Source of the DNA: Porphyromonadaceae bacterium W3.11
GTDB taxonomy: Bacteria; Bacteroidota; Bacteroidia; Bacteroidales; Porphyromonadaceae
Reading direction: 5' to 3'
Length of the DNA stretch: 64,000 nucleotides
Assembly (NCBI GenBank): GCA_030434245.1
Contig: JAUISX010000004.1
Coordinates: 62,001-126,000, forward strand
In this document: piece by piece, positions 27,127-36,622 of the stretch
Layout of the letters: each line of letters opens with the position of its first letter
How positions within the stretch are numbered: the stretch's first letter is position 1
Notes under the pieces: model-generated
What the model was told of the DNA's origin: nothing
Seen by the model: only the letters and a program-made list of their open reading frames with translations
The model's database searches: none
Position numbers and translations under genes: made by a program

Positions 27127-27999
27127 ATGAGACAACTGAAGATAGAAAAATCGATTACGAGTAGGGATGACGCTGTCATGAACCGCTACATGAAAGAGGT
27201 GGCAAAGGAAGAAATGATCACCCCAGAGCAGGAAGCGGAGCTAGCGATGATGATCCAACGTAACGATGAAAATTCTCCTAAGGCTGTTGACAAACTAGTG
27301 AGGGCCAACCTAAGGTTCGTCATTAGTGTGGCAAAGCAGTACCAAGACTTAGGGCTACCTTTAATTGACTTAATCAACGAAGGAAACCTCGGTATGATTA
27401 GGGCTGCACAGGGCTTTGATGGCTCAAGAGGATTTAAGTTTATCACATACGCTGTATGGTGGATTCGCCAAAGTATCCTCAAGGCACTAGGGGATCAGGG
27501 GAGGATCGTTCGTTTACCACAAAACCAAGTGGGTAATGTTACAAAGCTAAAAAGTGCGAGAGACCGTTTTGAGCAACTTAACCAACGCCAACCTTCACCA
27601 GAAGAACTAGCTGAAGAGCTTGACATGGACGTAGATAAGGTGGTGGACATTATCCAGATAGACAAGGGTGAAGTATCTGTTGATAAAACATTTGAGGAAG
27701 GCGAGAGTAGTACCCTACTTGATATCCTAACAGACGAGAATGCTCCTGATGTTGATGGGGGATTGATTGACGAATCTCTCGTCAATGAGATTCGCGTAGC
27801 TATGCAATGTCTCTCAGAGCGTGAGCGTTTTGTCCTCATCCATACCTTTGGACTAGGAGGCCAACCAGAGATGAGTCTTGATGAGATTGGTGCTGAAGTG
27901 GGACTTAGCCGTGAGAGAGTACGTCAGATTAGGGAGAAAGCCATTAGAGTACTCAGAAAGAACGCAGATGAAACGCAACTTCGAAGCTATCTAGGCTAA
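27127..27999 (+). CDS. rpoD: Primary sigma factor (RpoD/SigA, Bacteroidetes short type)
   Basis: 290 residues. It lacks the long acidic region 1.1 of proteobacterial sigma70, as usual in Bacteroidetes. Region 1.2 (MNRYMKEVAKEEMITPEQEAELA), region 2 (NLRFVISVAKQYQDLGLPLIDLINEGNLGMIRAAQGFD, FITYAVWWIRQSI), region 3 (RLPQNQVG, RQPSPEELAEEL) and region 4 with the -33-binding HTH (MSLDEIGAEVGLSRERVRQIREKAIRVLR) are all intact. It directs RNA polymerase to housekeeping promoters of the TTG/TAnnTTTG type, including its own. An ATATGAG start and a GAGGAGGAAAAAG leader support the start. Confidence 0.95.
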   Translation: MRQLKIEKSITSRDDAVMNRYMKEVAKEEMITPEQEAELAMMIQRNDENSPKAVDKLVRANLRFVISVAKQYQDLGLPLIDLINEGNLGMIRAAQGFDGSRGFKFITYAVWWIRQSILKALGDQGRIVRLPQNQVGNVTKLKSARDRFEQLNQRQPSPEELAEELDMDVDKVVDIIQIDKGEVSVDKTFEEGESSTLLDILTDENAPDVDGGLIDESLVNEIRVAMQCLSERERFVLIHTFGLGGQPEMSLDEIGAEVGLSRERVRQIREKAIRVLRKNADETQLRSYLG

Positions 28000-28015
28000 T
28001 ATAAAACTTAGACTA

Positions 28016-28058
28016 AAAAAAACGACCATCACTTTTGTGGATGGTCGTTTCTTTTTAA
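28016..28058 (+). terminator. Intrinsic terminator after rpoD
   Basis: ACGACCATC and GATGGTCGT form a 9-bp stem, followed by TTTCTTTTT, 20 nt after the rpoD stop. Confidence 0.85.
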
Positions 28059-28305
28059 TTACGCCTCGTATGATGCCACCCTTGAACCTGCGTCTCATCA
28101 ACACGAAAAAGCTTTTCACGAAAGACTTCTTATAATAAGTTACCTTATAGAGCAAAAAATATCGTTATCTTTGCTAAGAAGGTCATCGCATCAATATATC
28201 AAGAGCCATATTATCCTCCTTTGTATGGGAGGGGCATCTTACAACATAGAATGAATACGACGACTTGGTTTCACTCAAATTCAATGAATAAAAGAAGAAC
28301 TTATT

Positions 28306-29193
28306 ATGAGTAAGATTCGGTCACTATTTGCAAGAAGTATCACAGGATTAATCTATATTGGTATCATCTTGAGCTGTATTCTCACTGATTCTCTAGAGAT
28401 GATGGCGTGGGTATTTGCAGCAATGGGTGCTCTTGGAGTATATGAATACCAAACTATGGTGGGCTCCAATAAATATGCATTAATGTTTAAGATATGGCAC
28501 TCTATCATGGGAGCTCTGCTGCTCTACGTGACATATTCCGCATTGAAATTTGGACCAGATGACAGACGATTTTTGATTGCTCTTCTACCATATCTTCTCT
28601 ATTATCTTTTCTTCCTTATCGGTGAAATTTATCGTCAAAAGCGAGACCCTTTCGTGGAGATCGGTCATGCTTTTTTCTCTCACATATACATCATCCTACC
28701 ATTTGCTTTCTTATTAATGATGACTAACCCAGAAGCATTGAGAGCAGTTGTTCCAGAGGATCAAAGTCTAGGCTTTCCACGAACATTCTGGTTATTACCC
28801 GTCTTTACTTTTGTTTGGCTGAATGATACTGGAGCTTATATTATAGGATCACTATTTGGTAAACATAAGCTTCTCGAGAGGGTATCACCTAAGAAGACAA
28901 TAGAGGGAACCATAGGAGGGGTTATCCTTACACTGGCTGGAGCAATAGGCTTCTATTACATATTTCCTATGGTCACAACACTTGCAAATTGGATAACACT
29001 TGCCATAATAGTGTCTATTTTCTCCACATGGGGAGACCTCTTTGAGAGTTTTCTAAAACGAACTTATGGTGTAAAAGACTCTGGTAAGATTTTACCAGGA
29101 CATGGTGGCATTTTAGATAGAGTGGATAGCATCCTTATAGCTGCACTGCCTGCTTATCTCTATATCTCACTTGTGGTAAACGCACCATTGTAA
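28306..29193 (+). CDS. cdsA: Phosphatidate cytidylyltransferase
   Basis: 295 residues with about eight membrane segments. It makes CDP-diacylglycerol from phosphatidic acid and CTP in the inner membrane. The C-terminal family signature is present: WLNDTGAYIIGSLFGKHKL, SPKKTIEGTIGG, GDLFESFLKRTYGVKDSGKILPGHGGILDRVDS (about 235-275). A TATCTTTG box (28166-28173) stands 132 nt upstream as a possible promoter. It converges with the minus-strand NamZ gene, with only 8 nt between stops. Confidence 0.94.
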   Translation: MSKIRSLFARSITGLIYIGIILSCILTDSLEMMAWVFAAMGALGVYEYQTMVGSNKYALMFKIWHSIMGALLLYVTYSALKFGPDDRRFLIALLPYLLYYLFFLIGEIYRQKRDPFVEIGHAFFSHIYIILPFAFLLMMTNPEALRAVVPEDQSLGFPRTFWLLPVFTFVWLNDTGAYIIGSLFGKHKLLERVSPKKTIEGTIGGVILTLAGAIGFYYIFPMVTTLANWITLAIIVSIFSTWGDLFESFLKRTYGVKDSGKILPGHGGILDRVDSILIAALPAYLYISLVVNAPL

Positions 29194-29201
29194 TACTCGC
29201 A

Positions 29202-30407
29202 TTAATCTGATACGATTACATCATCTTCGCGATAATCAGGATATAGGAGATACTTTCGGCGAAGCTTTTTGTACTCCTCTAGTCCTGGTTGCCATGTCGC
29301 ACGAATCTGTTCGGCACTCATGCCTGAGTTGACTTGGGATAAAAAGTCGCTATTACCAGCTAAGAGGTTAAAGAATGCTGAACGCTTGATGAACACAACA
29401 CCATATTTACGACTCACACGTGCTGCATCAAGGATGATATCAAGATTGATTCCCAACTTAACATCGTAATTGTTAAGATCAGGGCCATAACAAGCCCTCC
29501 CCTTATGCTTAGGATGCGTTGCACCCTCTTGACTACGAGGCACGAATCGATTTGTCCCCATCCTTTTATCGGGATATCCTATCTGCTCGAAAGGCATTTT
29601 TGTACCCCGTCCTTCGCTCCAGCTACTAGCTTCGAAGTAACATATCGTAGGATACAGTAAAATTGCTCTATCACTACGAAGATTGGGACTAGGTGATACC
29701 ACCAATGAATATGGATCACCATGACGCCACCCTTTAACAGTGATGACGGTTAGTTCTGCTTTGAGTCCACGAGCGAGCCAACCCTCACCATTTATCATCT
29801 CAGCAGCTTCTCCTAAAGTCAGCCCGTGTACTGTGGGAATCGGTAATAAACTCACAAAGGAGCGGTATTTTTTATCCTTCAACACAAAGCCATCAATAGT
29901 GTCATGGGGATTTGGACGATCTAGTACAATCACTGGAACGCCCTCTTCTGCACAGGCTTCCAAGACATAGTAAAGAGTACTAATGTATGTATAAAAACGT
30001 ACGCCGACATCTTGTAAATCAAAAAGCATCACATCAATACCCGAAAGGTCTCTTGCCGTCGGCTTCCTATGATTGCCATAAAGAGAAATAATGGGTAGCC
30101 CACTCTTCTGATCGCGACCGGACGCAATAGACTTGCCCGCATCCGAAGTCCCTCGAAGTCCATGTTCTGGAGTATATAACTTCCTCACATCAACCTTATG
30201 AGCCATCAAGTGGTCCAATAAGTGGGTCTGTAGAGAATCAGATAAGACACTAGTATGATTAAGAGTAATTCCGACCCTTTTACCTTTTGTATATTTAAGA
30301 ATCTCTGACAATTGATCGGCTGCGACCTCTACTTGTGCATAAGAGTAAGATATAGTAAAAAATGTCAGAGATATGATAAGACCTAATCCGAGGAGATAAT
30401 TCTTCAT
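29202..30407 (-). CDS. namZ: NamZ-like exo-beta-N-acetylmuramidase (DUF1343, GH171)
   Basis: 401 residues with a signal peptide (LLGLGLIISLTFFTISYSYAQ). The body matches the DUF1343 family: VGITLNHTSVLSDS, YTPEHGLRG, IDVMLFDLQDVGVRFYTYISTL, VIVLDRPNPHDTIDG, PTVHGLTLGEAAEMINGE, YPTICYFEASSWSEGRGT. Family members characterised in Bacillus and Tannerella release MurNAc from the non-reducing end of peptidoglycan fragments; this role is inferred here. The start overlaps the stop of the upstream GH51-like gene by 4 bp. Last gene of a minus-strand series. Confidence 0.85.
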   Translation of the reverse strand: MKNYLLGLGLIISLTFFTISYSYAQVEVAADQLSEILKYTKGKRVGITLNHTSVLSDSLQTHLLDHLMAHKVDVRKLYTPEHGLRGTSDAGKSIASGRDQKSGLPIISLYGNHRKPTARDLSGIDVMLFDLQDVGVRFYTYISTLYYVLEACAEEGVPVIVLDRPNPHDTIDGFVLKDKKYRSFVSLLPIPTVHGLTLGEAAEMINGEGWLARGLKAELTVITVKGWRHGDPYSLVVSPSPNLRSDRAILLYPTICYFEASSWSEGRGTKMPFEQIGYPDKRMGTNRFVPRSQEGATHPKHKGRACYGPDLNNYDVKLGINLDIILDAARVSRKYGVVFIKRSAFFNLLAGNSDFLSQVNSGMSAEQIRATWQPGLEEYKKLRRKYLLYPDYREDDVIVSD

Positions 30408-32182
30408 GATTGCTTAAAATGAAAGATAACAACTTCATATGGAGCAAAAAGATAATCAAATCGCTGCCTCTGTCCAATCTTTTGCTCAACTGACCTCATC
30501 TCATAGTCAGTAGAGGATCTTTTAGGGCTATCTAATGCTCGAGAGATTGGGGAAAAAGAATGGATCGTAACTGAGGTAAAAAAGGATTTCTGCCCTTTTG
30601 CTTTAATAAGATAAGGGAGAGGATGACGGGTTGTATTGGTCGCCTTAAGATAATAATTATTACCAGACTCATCAGCTGTTAGGGATAAAACCAAGCCATT
30701 CTCAAAGGGTTGGTGAGCACTCAAACTTTTCAAGTCAACACCTCTCAACTCACTAAAGAGCTTGATGTAATGATAGAAAGGGGTGGGACGGTAATGGGGT
30801 CCCTGGACTTGAATAAGTGGATAATCCTTAGTGATGTCTGTAGAGAGAAGCGGTGCGACACCAACACCCTCTAAATAATTAGTATTCCTCTCTGCTATAG
30901 TCAAAAAAGCTGCTCTTAATACAAGAGGAGGTACCGAATACCTTGATGAGATAGAGTCCTGAAAATAGACCTCGCCAAGCATCTGAGGCTCTGCCAAGAA
31001 ATTGTGCTCCGAAATCAAAGAGTCTAGGTCCAAAAGCGAAGAAAATCGTATTGGAGATAAGACCCTATCATACGGATAATCACTAAACTTCATGTACGGA
31101 AGGAGACTCCCTGAATTTATAATGTGAAATGTGAGAGAATCCTCTAATAGGCGTTGCTCTAACGCATGGAAACGATAGAAGAATTCCAAACCATCTTGAT
31201 CATACCCCAACTGTATAATCACATTGGGATTAGAAATATCTCTTATCAACTGAGATATGTATTGGGGCTTAGTATTATAGCCAAAGTTAGTCAGTAATAT
31301 AGGAGTAGCTGAGATACTCTCGGACAAATGAATAAAGTCCTTATAATCAAATTTAGGAATCGGTTTTTTCTGAACATGAAGCAAGGAATCCAAATGGAAA
31401 GGCAATTCCTTTCCTGCCCCCTCTCCACTTGGATAACGAAGAAATCCTGGCTGGAGCTCTGAGAGCAATGTAACGAGATCACTCGGCAAGTCCATAGTAA
31501 CATGGCTATCAGGAGCCTGTAAGTGGAGGTCATCAAGAAAAATCGTAGCCACCCTACTCTTTCTATATATAACTGAGTCAGAGTACTGAGTGTATTCATA
31601 AGGAGTAACCGTCATCAGTATCTGAAGAATAGCCCTCTCATTATCCTTATGAGCCGTCATGATCCCACTATGCTCTTCCCTCTCTTCATGTAGCTCGAAT
31701 AGTAATGGCTCACTAAGTGGGAGAAAAAGAGAGTCATCAACAATTGTTACTTCAAGTGTTGCTTCGCCCTGGCTATACCCTTTTGTTGAAAATAAAAGCT
31801 GTTCGCCCTTCTTGATAGGAAAGGGGGATAATGTCTGTCTGATCCCTGCAATACTATCTTCACTAGAGACTATAGCTTTAAGTAACGATTTATTATTAGT
31901 CTCAGCTTCACTACGAGACTGGTCCACATCTATCCGACCACCTACAGGTTGCCAAGCATCTATACCGTCATCAAATGATCCATCGACTAATAACTCCCCA
32001 CTAAGAAGATCTCTTGCTGTACTGCCATCGTCCAAGGTATATCCTAACAGTAGCAACCCATTATGCTTATTAGGCATATCAGTATCAACCACGATCTCTC
32101 CAACATAGGGACGATGCTGGCGACATCCGACTAGTAGGAAGAGAACAACAAGCAGTATATAAGAAGTGGATCTTTGTTTCAC
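30404..32182 (-). CDS. GH51-like lipoprotein with altered catalytic motif
   Basis: 592 residues, lipoprotein (Cys20 after LLVG). The order of blocks follows GH51 alpha-L-arabinofuranosidases: an N-terminal GELLVDGSFDDGIDAWQPVGG (compare xAELxxNRSFEDxxxxWxPV), DDLHLQAP, LVTLLSELQPGFLRYPSGEG (compare LKPKFLRFPGG), the acid/base region as LGYDQDGLEFFYRF (usually GNExWGPEYxxRY), the nucleophile region as MLGEVYF (usually FVGEYA), then AAFLTIAERNTNYLEGVGVAPLL and a C-terminal beta-domain ending APYEVVIFHF. Asn-Glu at the acid/base site is replaced by Tyr-Asp, while the nucleophile Glu seems kept. It may be a degenerate or repurposed glycosidase. Its gene overlaps both neighbours. Confidence 0.6.
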   Translation of the reverse strand: MKQRSTSYILLVVLFLLVGCRQHRPYVGEIVVDTDMPNKHNGLLLLGYTLDDGSTARDLLSGELLVDGSFDDGIDAWQPVGGRIDVDQSRSEAETNNKSLLKAIVSSEDSIAGIRQTLSPFPIKKGEQLLFSTKGYSQGEATLEVTIVDDSLFLPLSEPLLFELHEEREEHSGIMTAHKDNERAILQILMTVTPYEYTQYSDSVIYRKSRVATIFLDDLHLQAPDSHVTMDLPSDLVTLLSELQPGFLRYPSGEGAGKELPFHLDSLLHVQKKPIPKFDYKDFIHLSESISATPILLTNFGYNTKPQYISQLIRDISNPNVIIQLGYDQDGLEFFYRFHALEQRLLEDSLTFHIINSGSLLPYMKFSDYPYDRVLSPIRFSSLLDLDSLISEHNFLAEPQMLGEVYFQDSISSRYSVPPLVLRAAFLTIAERNTNYLEGVGVAPLLSTDITKDYPLIQVQGPHYRPTPFYHYIKLFSELRGVDLKSLSAHQPFENGLVLSLTADESGNNYYLKATNTTRHPLPYLIKAKGQKSFFTSVTIHSFSPISRALDSPKRSSTDYEMRSVEQKIGQRQRFDYLFAPYEVVIFHFKQS

Positions 32183-33948
32183 TATTTTCGCTCAATCCAG
32201 AGAAGAAGTTGGATTCCGCCCTCTTGTATGGGTAAAATATCACTCGCAACAAGATCGACGTTATAATCTGACAAGAACCGCCTCTGCACCTCTTCCAAAT
32301 TCTTCTCCCATATGATCATATAACCTCTCTGAGGCTGCTCTTTCTCAAAATCCTTCGGCCTAAGATCAGCATAAAATGTCAATCCATAGAGATTGAATAT
32401 CCTCTCATTAAGACGACTAACAGCATATACCTCAGCTGGATTATCTTTCATAATAGGCTTAATAACCTGTGCAAAACGCCTGGCTGAGTGTTGTTCTTTA
32501 AAGCCCATCATCATCGGTCCATCTATATTCAGATTCAAGAAGAACATAATCATTACAGCACAAAAAGCCAGCTTGGTATATCCCTTTCGGTAACTTTGAT
32601 AGAAGGTCGAAAGAACGATGATGAAGAGACCAAATATAAGCAATAAAGTTAGTGGGAAATAATCGGACATACCCACCTGAAGCTGTGATATCTGCTGATG
32701 TATTTCTGCATATTCCGCAGGTATTACCTTTTGGTAAGCACCAGAAACTATTAGAACCAACCCTACAGTAACAACCAACCCGACAAAAGCCATAAAGTAA
32801 CTAAAAGCGACCAATAGCTTACGAGCACTCTTACTCATTTGCTGTAGAAGTTCTGCAATCATAAGAGCCATAAATGGGTATAGTGGTAATAGATACACAC
32901 CTCTTTTACTTGATGGAATCATATAAAAGACGAGAGTCACTATGATCACGACTAGGGAAAATAGATGAACCTTGCGTAACCCATTTAGCTTTGAAATACG
33001 CATATCACCCAAGCGTTCTTCTCCAGTAGGACGCTGCTGGTACAAATCTTTTCTCCACCATGGAACGAAGAAAAATAAAATAGACCATGGTAATATTCCA
33101 GCCAATAAAAATATCACAGGATAATAGAATGGTAATTGATGCCCCAAAGGGTACCACAGCTCACCAGGACTTGTATGGAAAAAGCGACTAATACTCTCTC
33201 CAAAATGCAACATCAAGAATTTATCACCACCTATCTGCCAAGCTTCATAATACCATATAGCGGGTAGCAAGAGAGAGAGAATTGATGGAATAAAGACAGC
33301 CCTCAAAATTCGCTTAAGGCTGTAATCTTTAAATAAAAGCAGGTAGACCACAAATATCAACATTGGAAGAACCAATGCCACAGGACCCTTGGTAAGGATG
33401 CCACCACTAATTAATAATGGGATCAGATAGGGCAATCCGCATAATCTACGCTGCTCTTCCCATCGGTATAGCTCATATAGTGTAAGGACTATAAACATAG
33501 TGAGAACCATATCGACTCTAGCAGCTTGACCTGTACGATGCAACTCAAAGCTAGTTAGAAGTACTAAGACGGCTAAATATGAGGTGCGAAATCGTACTCT
33601 CGGATTAAAGAAGTGAAATGAAGACATGACTAGTATCACCATCGCTATAGCTGATGGTAGCCTTGCAGAGATCGGAGTCACCTCGCCGCCCAAAAGAGAG
33701 CTAACCCCAGCTATCAACCAATGAACCATCGGGGGCTTATAGGCAAATTCACTCGCATACACAGTCGGTAACACGTAATTACCCGACTCCATCATCGCCT
33801 GTGCTACAATAGCCTCTCGAGGTTCTCCTTTTGTATAAAATTCGGAAAAGAAAACCGAAAACAGCAACCCTATTACAACCAGTAATAGTACACTCATTGC
33901 TGCTCGTTGTGAGTGCAGACCAGTTAATATTTTCGATCCATTCTTCAT
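32182..33948 (-). CDS. GT39/ArnT-like membrane glycosyltransferase
   Basis: 588 residues, about 11-12 membrane helices. The first periplasmic loop has FYTKGEPREAIVAQAMMESGNYVLP, the acidic motif of the GT39/ArnT/PMT superfamily (compare DExRYA), followed by YKPPMVHWLIA. The C-terminal soluble part (about 490-588) is short. Enzymes of this family use polyprenyl-phosphate sugars to modify lipid A, proteins or surface glycans. The acceptor is unknown here. Its stop shares a base with the start of the GH51-like gene, so it is co-translated with a glycosidase-like lipoprotein and NamZ. Confidence 0.82.
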   Translation of the reverse strand: MKNGSKILTGLHSQRAAMSVLLLVVIGLLFSVFFSEFYTKGEPREAIVAQAMMESGNYVLPTVYASEFAYKPPMVHWLIAGVSSLLGGEVTPISARLPSAIAMVILVMSSFHFFNPRVRFRTSYLAVLVLLTSFELHRTGQAARVDMVLTMFIVLTLYELYRWEEQRRLCGLPYLIPLLISGGILTKGPVALVLPMLIFVVYLLLFKDYSLKRILRAVFIPSILSLLLPAIWYYEAWQIGGDKFLMLHFGESISRFFHTSPGELWYPLGHQLPFYYPVIFLLAGILPWSILFFFVPWWRKDLYQQRPTGEERLGDMRISKLNGLRKVHLFSLVVIIVTLVFYMIPSSKRGVYLLPLYPFMALMIAELLQQMSKSARKLLVAFSYFMAFVGLVVTVGLVLIVSGAYQKVIPAEYAEIHQQISQLQVGMSDYFPLTLLLIFGLFIIVLSTFYQSYRKGYTKLAFCAVMIMFFLNLNIDGPMMMGFKEQHSARRFAQVIKPIMKDNPAEVYAVSRLNERIFNLYGLTFYADLRPKDFEKEQPQRGYMIIWEKNLEEVQRRFLSDYNVDLVASDILPIQEGGIQLLLWIERK

Positions 33949-33972
33949 ATATTCAAAAGAAAATATATCACC

Positions 33973-35412
33973 TTAATGGTGATGATGACAAAGGCTTGTG
34001 CATACGGAGAAATGGGGCTCTACCTCAATAGAATCATCCATGGCTCGAGTACTACTAAAGTCTATTAATTTCTGCCCTGGGACAATAGGACTATAATAAA
34101 GGACATGTCTCATCCGTTCTACCTGATCATGTGTAAATCGATCACTATGAGACCACTCATAGTCCATGATATTGGTGGAAATAAATTTTGCATTACTACA
34201 GTCTGTTCTCCGCAATAGTCCCTCTACCTGTGTGTAATAATTTCCACCCGCAGAAAGTATTTCTCTAGCTGTACGAATATATGAGACTCTATTATAGGTA
34301 GGAGTATCTTTACAATAATCAGTATCCTCACATGCATCCATCAATACCCCTCCATCCTTCTGCTTAATCTCAGTGAAAGTGTGAGAGAGTCCTAAGTAAT
34401 GCCCTAATTCGTGTGCCAAGGTAGTCAAACCTAATCTCTCACCGAGGAACGTTTTATTATCCCCATACACTCGCTCTTCAAATGCTTCAGCATTAAGAAC
34501 AATACAGTGCGTGTAGTTACTGAATTGAGTCACTCTTTCGTTCAAAGTTGCCAGTCCATCAATAGGCTTGCTTTCAGGGACTCGAGGCATACTCGCAACA
34601 CCTAAGACCATACCTTGATTAATGTCTTGGTCTGCTGCTTTAAAAGGAAAGACAAAAACATTGATATACTTATCAAGAGGCCACGCCATATCGTGATATG
34701 ACTCCCCTTCCTTACTATTAAGGACACTATATGGGTCTATAAATTTCTCTGGCATTACAGTACGAGTAACACCCATATTAGGCAGTTTTTTGCCACTAGG
34801 ATCCTCCTTAGCCAAGACAAAACGTATTCGGGTCTCAATCTTAGGCACACCATTTCTTTCCCTCAGATTCTTCTCATCCTCCTCTTCCTCTTGCTTATTG
34901 GTCGGAGGAGCTCCATAAAATCTATTTACGGTATAAAGAATCGTTTGCAAATCCTGACTATTGAGGGCATGACGGCGCTTCTTCTCATCAGGATTGTTAA
35001 TATCATCTTCATTATAGATCACATGAAAAATCACCGGCACTTCATAAGTAATCTGTTCAATATCAACCTCCCCAGTACCTTGAATAACTTTGATGGCTAT
35101 CTCTGCATTTTCATTCTTAAATGTCAGCAGCCCTTGTCGCTCTTTATCGGTAAAGTTAGGACTCACCTTAATGGTGACCAGAGTACGTGTCCCACCCTTG
35201 CTTGTATTTGTACTAAGCCAGTCTGCACTAGAGGTGACCTCCCACTTTGCATTAGCAGTTAATAGCACCACTGGAGCTTTATCATTCTTGTCGTATCCTT
35301 GATGGTCCACCACCACTTCGTCTTGAGAAGCCTCAAGATCAGGCAGATTAATACCTTTGTTACATGAAGTAATAAGGATAAGCAGAAATAGTATCCAGCT
35401 GATGTTCTTCAT
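33973..35412 (-). CDS. Zinc metalloprotease lipoprotein (M43-type, BF0631-like) with BACON domain
   Basis: About 479 residues from MKNISWILF; an in-frame ATG 21 nt earlier lies inside the upstream gene and is less likely. Lipobox Cys17 (LITSC), then a BACON-type domain (about 30-120: LTANAKWEVTSSADWLSTNTSKGG), then a metzincin catalytic domain with HELGHYLGLSH (about 331-341) and the downstream Met-turn IMDYEW. Cys pairs (CEDTDYC, DCSN) are typical of the pappalysin group. The C-terminus ends in CTSLCHHHH, an odd Cys/His tail. It would act on proteins at the cell surface. Confidence 0.85.
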   Translation of the reverse strand: MKNISWILFLLILITSCNKGINLPDLEASQDEVVVDHQGYDKNDKAPVVLLTANAKWEVTSSADWLSTNTSKGGTRTLVTIKVSPNFTDKERQGLLTFKNENAEIAIKVIQGTGEVDIEQITYEVPVIFHVIYNEDDINNPDEKKRRHALNSQDLQTILYTVNRFYGAPPTNKQEEEEDEKNLRERNGVPKIETRIRFVLAKEDPSGKKLPNMGVTRTVMPEKFIDPYSVLNSKEGESYHDMAWPLDKYINVFVFPFKAADQDINQGMVLGVASMPRVPESKPIDGLATLNERVTQFSNYTHCIVLNAEAFEERVYGDNKTFLGERLGLTTLAHELGHYLGLSHTFTEIKQKDGGVLMDACEDTDYCKDTPTYNRVSYIRTAREILSAGGNYYTQVEGLLRRTDCSNAKFISTNIMDYEWSHSDRFTHDQVERMRHVLYYSPIVPGQKLIDFSSTRAMDDSIEVEPHFSVCTSLCHHHH

Positions 35413-35422
35413 GGTTATTTTA

Positions 35423-36577
35423 TTAAAATTCATTCTTCGCTGAGGTCATCAATATCTCTCTAATAGCCTGAGGGGTACCGATATTCTTCTCTCCCCAGGA
35501 GTCACCTCGTTCCTCAAACCGAGTAGCTATAGTCTCAGCAACACTGAGATCAATTCCACCTTCTAATAGAGAGGCGGACAAGCCTAGATCGTGAATAAAT
35601 TGGATGGTTCGTGCGATTGTCTTATCGATAACAGTCTCTTCACTGTCTTCCTCAATACCATAGACCCTAAGACCAAGTTGTACTAATTTGCTTCTCTTAG
35701 GTTCACGAAGTACCATCATTAAAGAAGGCAATATCATCATTAACGAAGCCCCATGTGTGGTACCAGTAAGAGCTGTAACCTCATGACCAATCTTATGTGT
35801 AAGCCAATCTTGTTCTACACCCATTGAAAGCATTCCATTCAAAGCAATAGTTGCTGAAAGCATATACTCACAGGCGACGTCATAGTTGTCCGCTTCCTGA
35901 AGTCTAATAGGAGCAAAGTCCATTAAATTGAGCAAAATACCTTCTGCCATACGATCCATCACTCCACTCTGTCCCGAATAGGTCAGATATTGCTCCAATG
36001 TGTGCATGAATATATCAGCGAGACCACAAGAGACTTGATGTTGACTCAGCGTGTAGGTATAGGTGGGATCTAAGATAGAGAAAATCGGATGCTGACTATA
36101 ATAGCTATATTTCTCTTCTGTCTCTCTATTTGAAATGACCGAACCCCTATTCATCTCTGACCCAGTCGCTGGTACAGTAAGGACAGTTCCGACAGGCAAT
36201 GACTTGGTAAATCTACCATCTAAGACCATCTCCCATGCTGACTTCTGAGTCAAGATACCCGTAGCGATAACTTTTGAAGCGTCGATCACCGAACCTCCAC
36301 CTACAGCGAGGACGAAATCAACCTCTTCTCTTTTACCCAATGCTATGGCTTTATCTATCGTTGCACAATCAGGATTAGGCTCGATACCGCCAAATGGGAC
36401 CACGTGATACCCCTCTAGCTCCTTCATCACCTCATCATAGATGCCATTACGCTTGATGCTACCACCACCATAGGTAAGTAATACCTTACTATTATCTGGG
36501 ATCAGAGAAGTTAATTTGTGCACTCCTCCTTTTCCAAAAATAATCTTGGTTGGGTTATAAAATTCAAAGTTGATCAT
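35423..36577 (-). CDS. Iron-containing alcohol dehydrogenase (YqhD/BDH type)
   Basis: 384 residues. NAD(P)H-dependent reduction of aldehydes. Cofactor-binding motifs GKGGVHKLTSLI, LLTYGGGSIKRNGIY and AVGGGSVIDASKVIA are clear, as are metal-ligand segments CGLADIFMHTLEQYL and LTHKIGHEVTALTGTTHGASL (His and Asp residues for Fe/Zn). VPFGGIEPNPDCATIDKA is typical of the butanol dehydrogenase/YqhD group, which tends to use NADPH. It lies 45 nt after purL on the same strand and 10 nt before the metalloprotease gene, but a functional link to either is not evident. Confidence 0.9.
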   Translation of the reverse strand: MINFEFYNPTKIIFGKGGVHKLTSLIPDNSKVLLTYGGGSIKRNGIYDEVMKELEGYHVVPFGGIEPNPDCATIDKAIALGKREEVDFVLAVGGGSVIDASKVIATGILTQKSAWEMVLDGRFTKSLPVGTVLTVPATGSEMNRGSVISNRETEEKYSYYSQHPIFSILDPTYTYTLSQHQVSCGLADIFMHTLEQYLTYSGQSGVMDRMAEGILLNLMDFAPIRLQEADNYDVACEYMLSATIALNGMLSMGVEQDWLTHKIGHEVTALTGTTHGASLMMILPSLMMVLREPKRSKLVQLGLRVYGIEEDSEETVIDKTIARTIQFIHDLGLSASLLEGGIDLSVAETIATRFEERGDSWGEKNIGTPQAIREILMTSAKNEF

Positions 36578-36622
36578 AACAATATTATCTATCTATCTTC
36601 GATCTCCAGAAGAGATCATCAT

